Shown here: in pieces, positions 16,740 to 24,656 of the stretch
Layout of the letters: the number at the start of each line of letters is the position of its first letter
Position numbering within the stretch: the stretch's first letter is position 1
Source: UBA10649 sp964597445
Lineage (GTDB): Bacteria > Actinomycetota > Actinomycetes > S36-B12
Assembly: GCA_964597445.1 (NCBI GenBank)
Contig: CAZQXO010000003.1
Location: forward strand, 20,758-84,757
DNA: 64,000 nt
Reading direction: 5' to 3'
The notes under the pieces: generated by a model
The model's database searches: none
What the model was told of the DNA's origin: nothing
What the model saw: the letters and a program-made list of their open reading frames with translations, nothing else
Position numbers and translations under genes: made by a program

Positions 16740-18667
16740 TCGACGCTCGGCTGCTCGTGCCCGCCCTTGCGGCGTGGGCAGGAGCGATCGCGCTCCTGCT
16801 CGGCGGGTGGTCGACCGTGGCGGTGATCCTCGGATCGGCCAGCGTCCTGGTCGCGGGCGCGTCACTGCTGCGTCGAGCGGCTCCCTCGAGCAGCGTGATC
16901 GTGGGCGTGGTGTTCTCGCTCGTGGGCGCCGGTGCCGCCTTCGCGTCCGTCGTGCGACTGTCGCCGGGGCCCCTGCCGGCGTGGGTGTCGGAGAGGGCGA
17001 CGGTGGCGTCCGTGGGTGTCATCGCGGGGGAGCCGCACCTCATGCCTGCTCCGCCCGGCGCTCCTCCCTGGGCCGAGGGATCGCAGGTCGTGCGGCTCCA
17101 TGCGCAGGTGCTCGAGGCACGCGGGGTCACCCTGTCCGCATCCGTCCCGCTGCAGCTCCGCCTCGGCCCGGATGTGACCGTGCCGCCACGAGGCTCGGTC
17201 GTCGACCTGGTGGGCCGAGTGGCGGAGGTGCCTGCCCGGGCGGGCGTGGCAGCGGAGGTTCGCGTGCGCGCTCTCAGCGTGCGCAGCCCGCCCGGTCCGC
17301 TCGACGCGTCGGCGACCGCCATGCGCGTCGGTCTGGCCGCGGCGGTGGCGGATGCTCCGGAGGATGCGGGGTCACTGGTGCGTGGCCTGGCCCTCGGCGA
17401 TGATGCCGGATCATCGCAGGAGTTCGCGGCCGCCATGCGGGCCAGTGGTCTGGCGCACCTCGTCGCGGTGAGTGGCGGCAATGTCGCGATCGTCGTGGGT
17501 CTGGCCGTGGGACTGGCCACGCTCGCCCGTCTGCGTCTCGCGCTGCGCGTGCTGGTCGGTCTGCTCGCAGTGGCCTACTACGCGTTCCTCGTCGGCCCCG
17601 AGCCCAGCGTGCTGCGCGCCTCGGTCATGGGCGCCATCGTCCTCGTCGGTGTCCTCGTCGGAGGACGTCGGGGCGGCCCCGCGGTGCTCGCGACCGGTGT
17701 CCTGGGACTGGTCCTGCTGCAGCCGTCCCTGGCGCTCTCCTGGGGCTTTGCTCTCTCCGCTGCCGCGACCGCCGGGATCGTCCTTCTCGCACCCGTCGTA
17801 CAGCGACGCCTCGCACATGCCCGTCTCACCCGGCGATGGCCGCCCATCATCCTCACGGCGGCGTCCGTGACCCTTGCGGCCCAGATGGCCACCCTGCCGC
17901 TGCTCGTGGCCATGGGTGGCGCCACCGGCTGGGTGTCGATCCCGGCCAATCTCGCGGCCATGCCTGCGGTCGCCCCCGTGACCGTCCTGGGTCTGCTGGC
18001 TGCGGTGAGCGCCCCCGTCTCGCCGGACCTGGCCGGCGTGCTCGGCCACGCCGCGGCATGGCCGGCGCGTGTCATCGCGGCNNNNNNNNNNNNNNNNNNN
18101 NNNNNNNNNNNNNNNNNNNNNNNNNNNNNNNNNNNNNNNNNNNNNNNNNNNNNNNNNNNNNNNNNNNNNNNNNNNNNNNNNGGCACCGGGCATGCAGCAC
18201 AGCCGGTCACGGCCGGCGACACCCGTCGCGTCGGCGAGGTCTCGTGGCGGACCCTCTGGCCGCGTCGGTTGATCACCTCCGGCTCGATCCCCAACAACGC
18301 CAGCATCGTGCTGGATGTCGAGGTGTCCGGGCACCGCCTCCTCCTCACCGGCGACATCGAGCCGGAGGCGCAGCAGGCCCTTATCCCCGATGTGTCGGGA
18401 CTCTCCTTCGACGTGGTGAAGGTGCCCCATCACGGATCCCGCCATCAGTCACCCGACTTCGCCCGTGCGGTGCGCGCGCCGATCGTGCTCCTCAGCGTCG
18501 GGGAGGACAACGAGTACGGCCACCCGGCGCCCGAGGCGATCGAGATGTTCTCCGGGGAGGGATCCGTCGTGGTCCGCACCGACCTCACCGGTGACGCGGC
18601 GCTCGTCGAGAGCCCCGCCGGGGGCTTGGGGGTGGTCACGCGGGATGGCATGCTGGCCCCACCATGA
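16736..18667 (+). CDS. comEC: ComEC/Rec2 DNA-uptake channel (interrupted by gap)
   Basis: Polytopic membrane channel for single-stranded DNA. Before the gap it shows N-terminal helices, an outer OB-fold-like region and the Competence domain (RGLALGDDAGSSQEF, LVAVSGGNVAIVVGL). After the gap comes the end of a metallo-beta-lactamase-like domain (NNASIVLDVEVSGHRLLLTG, KVPHHGSRHQSPDF). The first part of that domain, with its HxHxD-type motif, is missing in the gap. About 610 residues are visible while the family usually has 700-850. Start is GTG overlapping comEA; the stop overlaps holA by 4 bp. Confidence 0.9.
   Translation: MIDARLLVPALAAWAGAIALLLGGWSTVAVILGSASVLVAGASLLRRAAPSSSVIVGVVFSLVGAGAAFASVVRLSPGPLPAWVSERATVASVGVIAGEPHLMPAPPGAPPWAEGSQVVRLHAQVLEARGVTLSASVPLQLRLGPDVTVPPRGSVVDLVGRVAEVPARAGVAAEVRVRALSVRSPPGPLDASATAMRVGLAAAVADAPEDAGSLVRGLALGDDAGSSQEFAAAMRASGLAHLVAVSGGNVAIVVGLAVGLATLARLRLALRVLVGLLAVAYYAFLVGPEPSVLRASVMGAIVLVGVLVGGRRGGPAVLATGVLGLVLLQPSLALSWGFALSAAATAGIVLLAPVVQRRLAHARLTRRWPPIILTAASVTLAAQMATLPLLVAMGGATGWVSIPANLAAMPAVAPVTVLGLLAAVSAPVSPDLAGVLGHAAAWPARVIAXXXXXXXXXXXXXXXXXXXXXXXXXXXXXXXXXXGTGHAAQPVTAGDTRRVGEVSWRTLWPRRLITSGSIPNNASIVLDVEVSGHRLLLTGDIEPEAQQALIPDVSGLSFDVVKVPHHGSRHQSPDFARAVRAPIVLLSVGEDNEYGHPAPEAIEMFSGEGSVVVRTDLTGDAALVESPAGGLGVVTRDGMLAPP
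18082..18181. other. Assembly gap (100 N) inside comEC
   Basis: The gap separates the Competence domain from the distal part of the beta-lactamase-like domain. Around 100-150 residues of family sequence are unaccounted for, more than 100 bases can hold, so the real gap is probably 300-450 bases or more. Confidence 0.9.
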
Positions 18668-19656
18668 CCGCTCCCCGCCTCACCCTCGCCATCGGCGCTG
18701 AGACCGTGCTGGTCGACAGGGCGGTGCGATCGGCCACCGCAGCCGTCCGCCAGGCTTCTCCCGAGGTGCAGCGGACGGTCATCGATGCCGGCGACGACTC
18801 CGCGGCGCACCGACTGCGTGAGGCGGCCGCACCCAACCTCTTCGGCGACACCACGATCGTCATCCTCGAGGGCATCGATTCCGCGGATGATGCGCTGGCG
18901 ACCGCGATCCGCGAACTGCTGGACGACCCTGCCTCGGAGGCCTATCTCGTCTTCACTCATCCGGGTGGCATGAAGGGCAAGGCCCTTGTCGATGCCATCC
19001 GCAAGGCGGGCGCCGATGTCATCGACTGTCCGACCCTGAAGAAGGGCAAGGCCACGGTCGACTTCCTGACGAAGGAGTTCGCTCGGCACGGCCGCAAGGC
19101 CACTCCGGACGGGGTGGCGGCCCTGTACGAAGCCGTGGGTCACGACCTCGGCCTGCTCGTGTCCGCGGTCTCGCAGCTCTCCGCTGACGCGGAGGCCGAT
19201 GTCATCGATGCGGAGGCGGTGCGCCAGAGCTTCGTCGGCGTGGCTGAGGTCTCGACCTTCACCATCTCCGACGCCTTCTGGGATCGGCGCTACGCCGAGG
19301 CCCTGAGGTCGCTGCGGCAGGCGATGCTGGTGTCCGACGGTTCCCGGGTGGGTGTCACCACGGTGTCGTCCCTGGCCAGCGGCCTTCGAACCCTCGTGCG
19401 CGTAGGCGGCATGCCGCCCGGCACGTCGGACGCGGACATCGCTCGGGAGGCGGGTGTGCCGCCCTGGAAGGTCACTCAGCTCAAGCGTCAGTGGTCCCGG
19501 TGGTCGGGTGATCAGCGGCGCATTGCGGCCTCGGCCGTCGCCCTGGCAGATGCTGACGGTGCCATGAAGGGCGGCGTCCGCGAGGGATCGAGTCTGGATG
19601 CCGAGCAGAAGCTGCTGGCCCTGGAGATCCTGGTGGCCGGTTCGGCGCGCGACTGA
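18664..19656 (+). CDS. holA: DNA polymerase III subunit delta
   Basis: Clamp-loader subunit that opens the sliding clamp. The 330-residue protein shows the HolA pattern: N-terminal RecA-like fold (LTLAIGAETVLVDRAVRSA, TTIVILEGIDSADD), central DLGLLVSAVSQLSADAE and VSTFTISDAFWDRRYAEAL, and C-terminal REAGVPPWKVTQLKRQWSRW. It directly follows comEC with a 4-bp overlap, the order seen in M. tuberculosis (Rv2415c-Rv2413c). Confidence 0.94.
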   Translation: MTAPRLTLAIGAETVLVDRAVRSATAAVRQASPEVQRTVIDAGDDSAAHRLREAAAPNLFGDTTIVILEGIDSADDALATAIRELLDDPASEAYLVFTHPGGMKGKALVDAIRKAGADVIDCPTLKKGKATVDFLTKEFARHGRKATPDGVAALYEAVGHDLGLLVSAVSQLSADAEADVIDAEAVRQSFVGVAEVSTFTISDAFWDRRYAEALRSLRQAMLVSDGSRVGVTTVSSLASGLRTLVRVGGMPPGTSDADIAREAGVPPWKVTQLKRQWSRWSGDQRRIAASAVALADADGAMKGGVREGSSLDAEQKLLALEILVAGSARD

Positions 19657-19665
19657 GGCCCCGCG

Positions 19666-20391
19666 TCACCACGGGACGTCGATACCGAAGGCTCCGCGCA
19701 GCACATCAGGAGTCATCACCTCGGCTGCACTGCCGTGAGCGATCACGTGTCCACCTTGCAGCAGCACGACGTCATCGCACACATGGCGCATGCGGGCGAC
19801 GTCATGGCTGACGACGATGACGGCTCCTCCTGCATCGGCATGGGCGCGCATGCGCGCATCCAGATCGTGACGACCGACGACATCGAGATCGGCATCGGCC
19901 TCATCGAGGAGCAGCAGGGGGGCTCGTTGGGCCATGACTCGTGCCAGGTGCACGCGGGTGCGCTCACCACCAGAGAGCAGCGTCACGGGTCGAGTTCGGA
20001 TGGTCGACAGACCGTGGTCCTCGATCACCTCGTCGACGATCACGTCGTCCTCCCGGGCCTGGGGCGTGCCCTGCCAGGGAGTTCGTCCCCAGCTGACGAC
20101 CTCCTCCACCGTGAACCCGAAGGACACCTGACGCTCCTGGCCGAGAAGCGCCCGCTGGCGGGCCCGGGCCCGGGCATCGAGGCGGGCGATGTCCGCTCCA
20201 TCGATCTCGATGGTCCCGGAGTCGGGAAGGAGTTCTCCGGCGAGCAGGCCGAGCAGGGTCGACTTGCCGGAGCCGTTGCGCCCGAGAACTGCGGTGACGG
20301 CGCCTGATCGGAACGCCACCGTTGCCTGCGCCAGCCTGACGACCTGCTGGCTGGTCAGTCCTGCGTCGATGAGATGCGCAGCGGGTGTCAT
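19666..20391 (-). CDS. hmuV: Haem/iron-chelate ABC transporter, ATP-binding subunit
   Basis: A 241-residue ABC ATPase with Walker A LGRNGSGKST (about residues 36-45), signature LLSGGERTRV and Walker B LLLLDEADAD followed by the switch His in VVSHDV. It powers import through the adjacent FecCD-type permease. ATG 20391 overlaps the permease stop in an ATGA and has an AAGGGG sequence 6 nt upstream; an in-frame ATG six bases earlier sits directly on that sequence and is less likely. The haem assignment is inferred from the nearby secreted NCS-like proteins; vitamin B12 or siderophore is possible. Confidence 0.88.
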   Translation of the reverse strand: MTPAAHLIDAGLTSQQVVRLAQATVAFRSGAVTAVLGRNGSGKSTLLGLLAGELLPDSGTIEIDGADIARLDARARARQRALLGQERQVSFGFTVEEVVSWGRTPWQGTPQAREDDVIVDEVIEDHGLSTIRTRPVTLLSGGERTRVHLARVMAQRAPLLLLDEADADLDVVGRHDLDARMRAHADAGGAVIVVSHDVARMRHVCDDVVLLQGGHVIAHGSAAEVMTPDVLRGAFGIDVPW

Positions 20392-21173
20392 GCCCATCCC
20401 CCTTGGCGGATGCGAGTGCGCCAGAGCAGGACGAAGAACACCGGTGCGCCGATGAGGGCGGTGATGGCACCGACGGGGATCTCGACGGGGGCTGCGGCGA
20501 CGCGCGCCACGGTGTCGGCGACGAGAAGGAGGAGAGCTCCCGCCACGCTGCTCACGGCGAGGACGGGTCCGGTGCGTGGGCCGATGATGATGCGCACGGC
20601 ATGCGGGATGACGAGTCCGATGAAGGCGATGACACCGACTGCCGCGACTCCGGCTCCGATGAGCAGGACAACGGCCACGAGAGCCCGCACCCGCACTCGC
20701 CTCACATCGATACCCACGGCCGCAGCATCACGATCACCGAGCGCGAGCACGTCGAGGGATCGCACCACGCTGGCTGCCACGAGGAGGCCGAGGAGGACGA
20801 AGGGTGCCACGGCGATGACGGCCGACCAGGTGGACAGGGCCAGGCTGCCCGTGGTCCAGAACGCGAGTGACCGCACACCCGCATCCGGCACGACACTCAC
20901 GACGATGGCCACGGCGGCCGTGGAGAATGCGGCCACGGCGATGCCGGCCAGCAGGAGGGTGACGACCTCCGGCCGACCCTGACGGGTGGCGGCCCACACC
21001 ACGGCGGCCATGGCAAGGCCGGAGCCGAGCGTCGCGGCGATGCCGGAGGCGAGTGTTCCGAGGGTGATGCCGACAGCGGCTCCGAGCACGCATCCGAGGG
21101 CGGCGCCGGAGGAGATGCCGATCAGGGCGGGGTCGGCGAGGGGATTGCGCAGCGTGCCCTGCAGCAGGACACC
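20388..21173 (-). CDS. hmuU: FecCD-type ABC permease, N-terminus lost in gap
   Basis: About 261 residues of a BtuC/FecCD permease remain, beginning inside the conserved block GVLLQGTLRNPLADP and including SGAALGCVLGA and GLVIPHAVRIIIGP. Family members have 330-350 residues, so 80-90 N-terminal residues and the start codon are in the 100-N gap. It lies between the binding protein hmuT and the ATPase hmuV, with an ATGA overlap to hmuV. Any apparent in-frame fusion to hmuT across the gap is an artefact. Confidence 0.9.
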   Translation of the reverse strand, partial: GVLLQGTLRNPLADPALIGISSGAALGCVLGAAVGITLGTLASGIAATLGSGLAMAAVVWAATRQGRPEVVTLLLAGIAVAAFSTAAVAIVVSVVPDAGVRSLAFWTTGSLALSTWSAVIAVAPFVLLGLLVAASVVRSLDVLALGDRDAAAVGIDVRRVRVRALVAVVLLIGAGVAAVGVIAFIGLVIPHAVRIIIGPRTGPVLAVSSVAGALLLLVADTVARVAAAPVEIPVGAITALIGAPVFFVLLWRTRIRQGGWA

Positions 21174-21273
21174 NNNNNNNNNNNNNNNNNNNNNNNNNNN
21201 NNNNNNNNNNNNNNNNNNNNNNNNNNNNNNNNNNNNNNNNNNNNNNNNNNNNNNNNNNNNNNNNNNNNNNNNN
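21174..21273. other. Assembly gap (100 N) between hmuU and hmuT
   Basis: Removes the C-terminus of the binding protein and the N-terminus of the permease. From usual family lengths at least 350-450 bases are missing rather than 100. Confidence 0.9.
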
Positions 21274-22052
21274 TCCTCCTGCGCGAGTGCCTCTGCGGTG
21301 AGAGGCGTGAACTCGGGCAGGCCCGCTGCTGAACCGACGTCGACGCCGCCGGCCGCCTCGATCAGGGCATCCGCGCCCGAGCCCTTCCCGCCGATGAGGT
21401 AGATGGCGGACGTGCCGCGCAGGTAGAGGAAGGCGACTCGCGGTGAGGAGGCCGTCACGGGCTGCCTGTCCGAGGCAGTCCATGCCGAGGCGGTTGCCTC
21501 GGCAGCCGCCTGATCGAGTCCTGCAGCGGAGGCGATGGCCCGCGTGCGCGGCAGGACGTCGGGTGCGCTCCACGCCTCGGGCACCTCGACCACGTCGACT
21601 CCCGCCGCGCGGATCTGGTCGAGGGCCTCGGGGGGCGACGTGGCGGCATCGACGAGCACGAGATCCGGCTTCGTCGCGAGAACCCGCTCGGCGCTGACGG
21701 CATGCGCCTTGGTGAGGACGGGGACATCCTCCAGCTGAGGTGCGGTGCTGGTCTCGTCGCGTCCGACGATGCGGTCGGCGAGGCCGAGAGCGACGAGGGA
21801 TTCCGCCACGCCCGTCGCCAGGCTCACGATGCGACCCGGGGCGTCGGCGGCGACCGTGGCGGGCGCCGTGTCGGGCATCGGCACCTCGGCCGAGGTGATC
21901 ACGATCGGGAACGGGACTGACGCGCTGGACGAGGTCGCGGAGGGGGACGACGGTGACGAGGGCGCGCTCGTGGTGGTGCCGGATGCGCATGCCGTCAGGG
22001 CGACGAGCAGGACGGTGACGACCAGGGTCACATTCCTCGGGCGCGAACTCAC
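21274..22052 (-). CDS. hmuT: Haem/iron-chelate-binding lipoprotein, C-terminus lost in gap
   Basis: Substrate-binding protein of the adjacent ABC importer. GTG 22052 starts MSSRPRN followed by a hydrophobic stretch and the lipobox LTAC, so it is anchored by Cys as a lipoprotein. A Ser/Thr/Pro linker leads to a BtuF-type domain (GRIVSLATGVAESLVALGLA, IVGRDETSTAP, LVLVDAATSPPEALDQIRAAG). About 260 residues are visible; usual length is 320-360. The start is supported by GATAAT 6 nt upstream. Haem as ligand is inferred from context. Confidence 0.88.
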
Positions 22053-22058
22053 CCCCGG

Positions 22059-22151
22059 ATTATCGCCGTCCTGGCAACTGCTCTTGCCGATGCTGCGTCG
22101 GAATGACTCCGACAGTGTGTCAGGCGAAGACGCGCGGCGGGCTCGTATCTT
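22059..22151. promoter_or_regulatory. Divergent promoter region with a 17-nt inverted repeat
   Basis: Minus-strand GATAAT (22064-22059) ends 6 nt before the hmuT GTG, and plus-strand TATCTT (22146-22151) ends 6 nt before the GTG of the secreted protein at 22158. Between them lies GTCGGA-N5-TCCGAC (22097-22113), a perfect 6+6 inverted repeat that could be an operator for iron or haem control. It does not look like a DtxR/IdeR box. The TetR regulator at the far end of the cluster is a candidate partner. Confidence 0.5.
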
Positions 22152-22157
22152 CCGAGG

Positions 22158-22679
22158 GTGTCCATCCTGCGCTGCGTGACGGCCTGCCTCGCGATGGCCG
22201 TCGTGCTCGTCGTCGGGACGGCCGTGCCGGCCCAAGCCGAGCCGAGCGGAGTCGGACAGGCGAGCGGGCCCGGAGATCTTCGGCTCACCGTCACCCCGGT
22301 GCGCAGTCTGCCGTCGGATGGAGTGACGTTGCGTGTGCGCGGCTCCGGGTTCGATCGCACCGTGGGTGTCTACGTCGCCCTGTGCGTGACCCCCACGCGT
22401 GGAACGAGGCCGTCGCCCTGCGGTGGGGGAGTGAACGCCACAGCGTCGGATCCCTCGTCGGCCTGGATCTCCTCAACACCCCCTGCCTACGGGCGTTCGC
22501 TCGCGATTCCGTATCGCGCGCGCGGGAAGTTCGACGTCCGCATCACGGTGTCGCCGATGATCGGGGACATCGACTGTCGACGCACCTCCTGCTCGGTCGT
22601 GACCCGCGCGGATCACACCCGGGCGGGCGACCGAAGGTTCGATCTCGCCGTCCCTGTCTCCTTCTCGGCGTCCCCCTGA
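22158..22679 (+). CDS. Secreted neocarzinostatin-like protein of the haem locus
   Basis: A 173-residue secreted protein: signal peptide with cleavage after AQA near residue 28, then an Ig-like beta sandwich (VTLRVRGSGFDRTVGVYVAL, WISSTPPAYGRSLAIPY) ending DCRRTSCSVVTRADH and DRRFDLAVPVSF. Four Cys can form two disulfides. Proteins with this same pattern accompany HtaA and hmuTUV genes in other actinobacteria, so cell-surface haem capture is the likely role (from family context, not shown). The start is GTG 22158, 6 nt after a -10 hexamer. Confidence 0.8.
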   Translation: MSILRCVTACLAMAVVLVVGTAVPAQAEPSGVGQASGPGDLRLTVTPVRSLPSDGVTLRVRGSGFDRTVGVYVALCVTPTRGTRPSPCGGGVNATASDPSSAWISSTPPAYGRSLAIPYRARGKFDVRITVSPMIGDIDCRRTSCSVVTRADHTRAGDRRFDLAVPVSFSASP

Positions 22680-22734
22680 CCTGCCCATGAATCCATCTCC
22701 ATCCCACCTGCACATCAACTGAAGGAGAACCCCC

Positions 22735-23523
22735 GTGAAGATCGCATCCGCCATCCTCGGCCCGGCCGTGGTGCTCGCCGCCGTGGCCGCCGGCGTTCCC
22801 GCCCAGGCGGCCGACGCCTACAACGCCAGCGTTGCCGGCCAGCGCAACTTCGGCCTGCTGTCGAATCTCTCGCAGTCGTCCAATCAGAGGGTCGACATCG
22901 TGAACCTGCCGGCTGGCGTGGGCCTGTACGCCCTCAACTGTCTCGTGCCGCAGGACCCCCGCTCCGCCCCGACGGTCTGCGACCTGTCCGATGGTGCGGC
23001 CGGCTACCTTCCGGCCGCCGGTGAGGCTCGGGCGACTGCGACGCTGCCCATCAAGGTGAATGCCGAGTTCTACGGCATGAACCCGAACCCCACCAATGGT
23101 GATGCCGGCGGCCAGAGCGTGGACTGCCGTGCGAGCACCGGCAACCCCCGCTCGACGACGTGCGCTGTCTATGTCATCGGTGCCGGGCGCGACTCCGCCA
23201 ACCCTGCCTACCTTCGGGTGTTCCCGACCAGCTTCCTTCCCGTGAAGGCGCAGCGGGCGAACGATGTCGCCACGGTCACGCTCGCGGGCACCGACGTGCG
23301 CAAGGGTGCGAAGCCGTCTCTGGCGGTCGACGAGGCGACCCCGTTCACGGTATCGCTGAAGTCAGGGCTCGCCCCCTCGGTCTCGGCCACGGGCTGCGAG
23401 ATCAAGGACGGCCGCATCACGGCACTCAGTGACAAGGGCACCTGCACCGTTCGCGTCACCTCAACCGGCGGGAAGAACTACAAGCCTCTGGTGACGACGC
23501 AGGTGTTCCGGCTGACCAAGTAG
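22735..23523 (+). CDS. Secreted protein related to the haem-locus Ig-like family
   Basis: A 262-residue secreted protein with a signal peptide (cleavage after AQA, about residue 26). The N-terminal domain contains LPAGVGLYALNCLVPQDPRS and VDCRAS...TTCAVYVIGAGRDS, an elaborated version of the Cys pattern in the preceding gene. A C-terminal domain (from about residue 180) has repeats of VTVTLAG/VSL type and one further Cys pair. The GTG start has a strong GAAGGAG 7 nt upstream. It ends at a bidirectional terminator. No haem ligand can be pointed out with confidence. Confidence 0.75.
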   Translation: MKIASAILGPAVVLAAVAAGVPAQAADAYNASVAGQRNFGLLSNLSQSSNQRVDIVNLPAGVGLYALNCLVPQDPRSAPTVCDLSDGAAGYLPAAGEARATATLPIKVNAEFYGMNPNPTNGDAGGQSVDCRASTGNPRSTTCAVYVIGAGRDSANPAYLRVFPTSFLPVKAQRANDVATVTLAGTDVRKGAKPSLAVDEATPFTVSLKSGLAPSVSATGCEIKDGRITALSDKGTCTVRVTSTGGKNYKPLVTTQVFRLTK

Positions 23524-23532
23524 GCGTCCCTA

Positions 23533-23565
23533 CTCCTGCCGCGCTCCTCGCGAGCGCGGCAGGAG
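23533..23565. terminator. Bidirectional hairpin terminator
   Basis: A 14-bp perfect stem (CTCCTGCCGCGCTC with GAGCGCGGCAGGAG) and 5-nt loop lie between the convergent secreted-protein gene and the tetR gene, ending both transcripts. Confidence 0.8.
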
Positions 23566-23579
23566 GACGTCGATTCGCC

Positions 23580-24167
23580 TCACGCGCCGGGCGCGAGACG
23601 CACGACTCCTCCGTGGATGAAGTCCAGGACGAGCTCCGTCTCACGCTCGGCGGTCGTCGTGCCGGCCTCGATGCGTGTGATGGCGGCGTCGACAGCGCCC
23701 CAGATGAACATCGACACCGCGGACGGGTCCGGGATGCCGAGATCGCCGACGGCGACGGTCAGGGGGGTGATGAGGTCGCGATGCTGGGCCTGCACCTGCG
23801 CGCGGCGTGTGGGGGGGAGGTCCACGGTGCCGGCTGCCCGGACGAGGGCGTGGCGACCATCGCGGACGTATGCCAGCACGGCCGTGACCCAGGCGCGAAT
23901 GCGTGAGGCCGCATCATCCTCGGCCTCCACGGCCGCCTGCAGGTCCGCACTCCACTCGGCGAGCTCGTCGACCAGCACATCGGCGATGAGGTCCGCCGCA
24001 CTGCTGTAGTACTCGTAGACCGCCGAGCGGGACAGGCCCACCTCGGAGGCGACCTCCGCGACGGTGAAGGTGCCCTCGCGCAGGATCAGGCTGGCCGCCG
24101 CCTCCAGGAGCGCGGCGCGGCGCTGCTCCCGGTTGAGGGCCACGGTCGGTGCGCTGATCTTGGGCAC
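23580..24167 (-). CDS. TetR family transcriptional regulator
   Basis: A 195-residue regulator with an N-terminal TetR helix-turn-helix (RRAALLEAAASLILREGTFT, VGLSRSAVYEYYSSAADLIA) and a helical ligand domain. GTG 24167 is 6 nt after CATACT (24179-24174), a leaderless start. It closes the haem-uptake block but points toward it, so it could control hmuT and the secreted proteins or act elsewhere; no operator identical to the one at 22097 is evident before its own start. Confidence 0.88.
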   Translation of the reverse strand: MPKISAPTVALNREQRRAALLEAAASLILREGTFTVAEVASEVGLSRSAVYEYYSSAADLIADVLVDELAEWSADLQAAVEAEDDAASRIRAWVTAVLAYVRDGRHALVRAAGTVDLPPTRRAQVQAQHRDLITPLTVAVGDLGIPDPSAVSMFIWGAVDAAITRIEAGTTTAERETELVLDFIHGGVVRLAPGA

Positions 24168-24193
24168 CTCTGAAGTATGCCCGAGAACGACGA

Positions 24194-24216
24194 AGGGCGC
24201 CCGCGGTGGGCGCCCT
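24194..24216 (-). terminator. Hairpin terminator after rpsT
   Basis: AGGGCGCCC, a 5-nt loop and GGGCGCCCT form a 9-bp stem 28 nt downstream of the rpsT stop codon, between rpsT and the start of tetR. Confidence 0.7.
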
Positions 24217-24243
24217 CCGTGCGTGAGTCGTGGTACGGCTGGC

Positions 24244-24504
24244 TCAGAGAGCGGCAGCCTTCCGGGCGATCGAGGACTTGCGGTTCGCCGCCTGGTTGGC
24301 GTGGATGACGCCCTTGCTGACCGCCTTGTCGAGGGCGCGGTTGGCCTCGCGGGCCATCGCCGTGGCCTGGGCGGCGTCGCCGGACTCGGCGGCCTCGTGG
24401 AACTTGCGGACAGCCGTCTTCAGGGCGGACTTGACCGACTTGTTGCGCAGGCGCGCCTTCTCGTTCGTGCGGATGCGCTTCATCTGCGACTTGATGTTCG
24501 CCAC
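24244..24504 (-). CDS. rpsT: 30S ribosomal protein S20
   Basis: An 86-residue basic helical protein that binds 16S rRNA: MANIKSQMKRIRTNEKARLR, VSKGVIHANQAANRKSSIAR. The GTG start has GAAGG about 8 nt upstream. It is transcribed away from lepA, the usual divergent arrangement next to holA/lepA in actinobacteria. Confidence 0.96.
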   Translation of the reverse strand: MANIKSQMKRIRTNEKARLRNKSVKSALKTAVRKFHEAAESGDAAQATAMAREANRALDKAVSKGVIHANQAANRKSSIARKAAAL

Positions 24505-24656
24505 GGAGTCAACCTTCTCGGCTTGTGGTGCGGGACAACGACGGGATCCCCGAGGGGATGCTGCGGGTGGGCAGCGACCCCCAAGAGTACCCGTAGGCTG
24601 GGCTCCAGCCCAAATCACCCCCATGACCGAGGGATCCGCCCCTCACGAGGAGCCCG

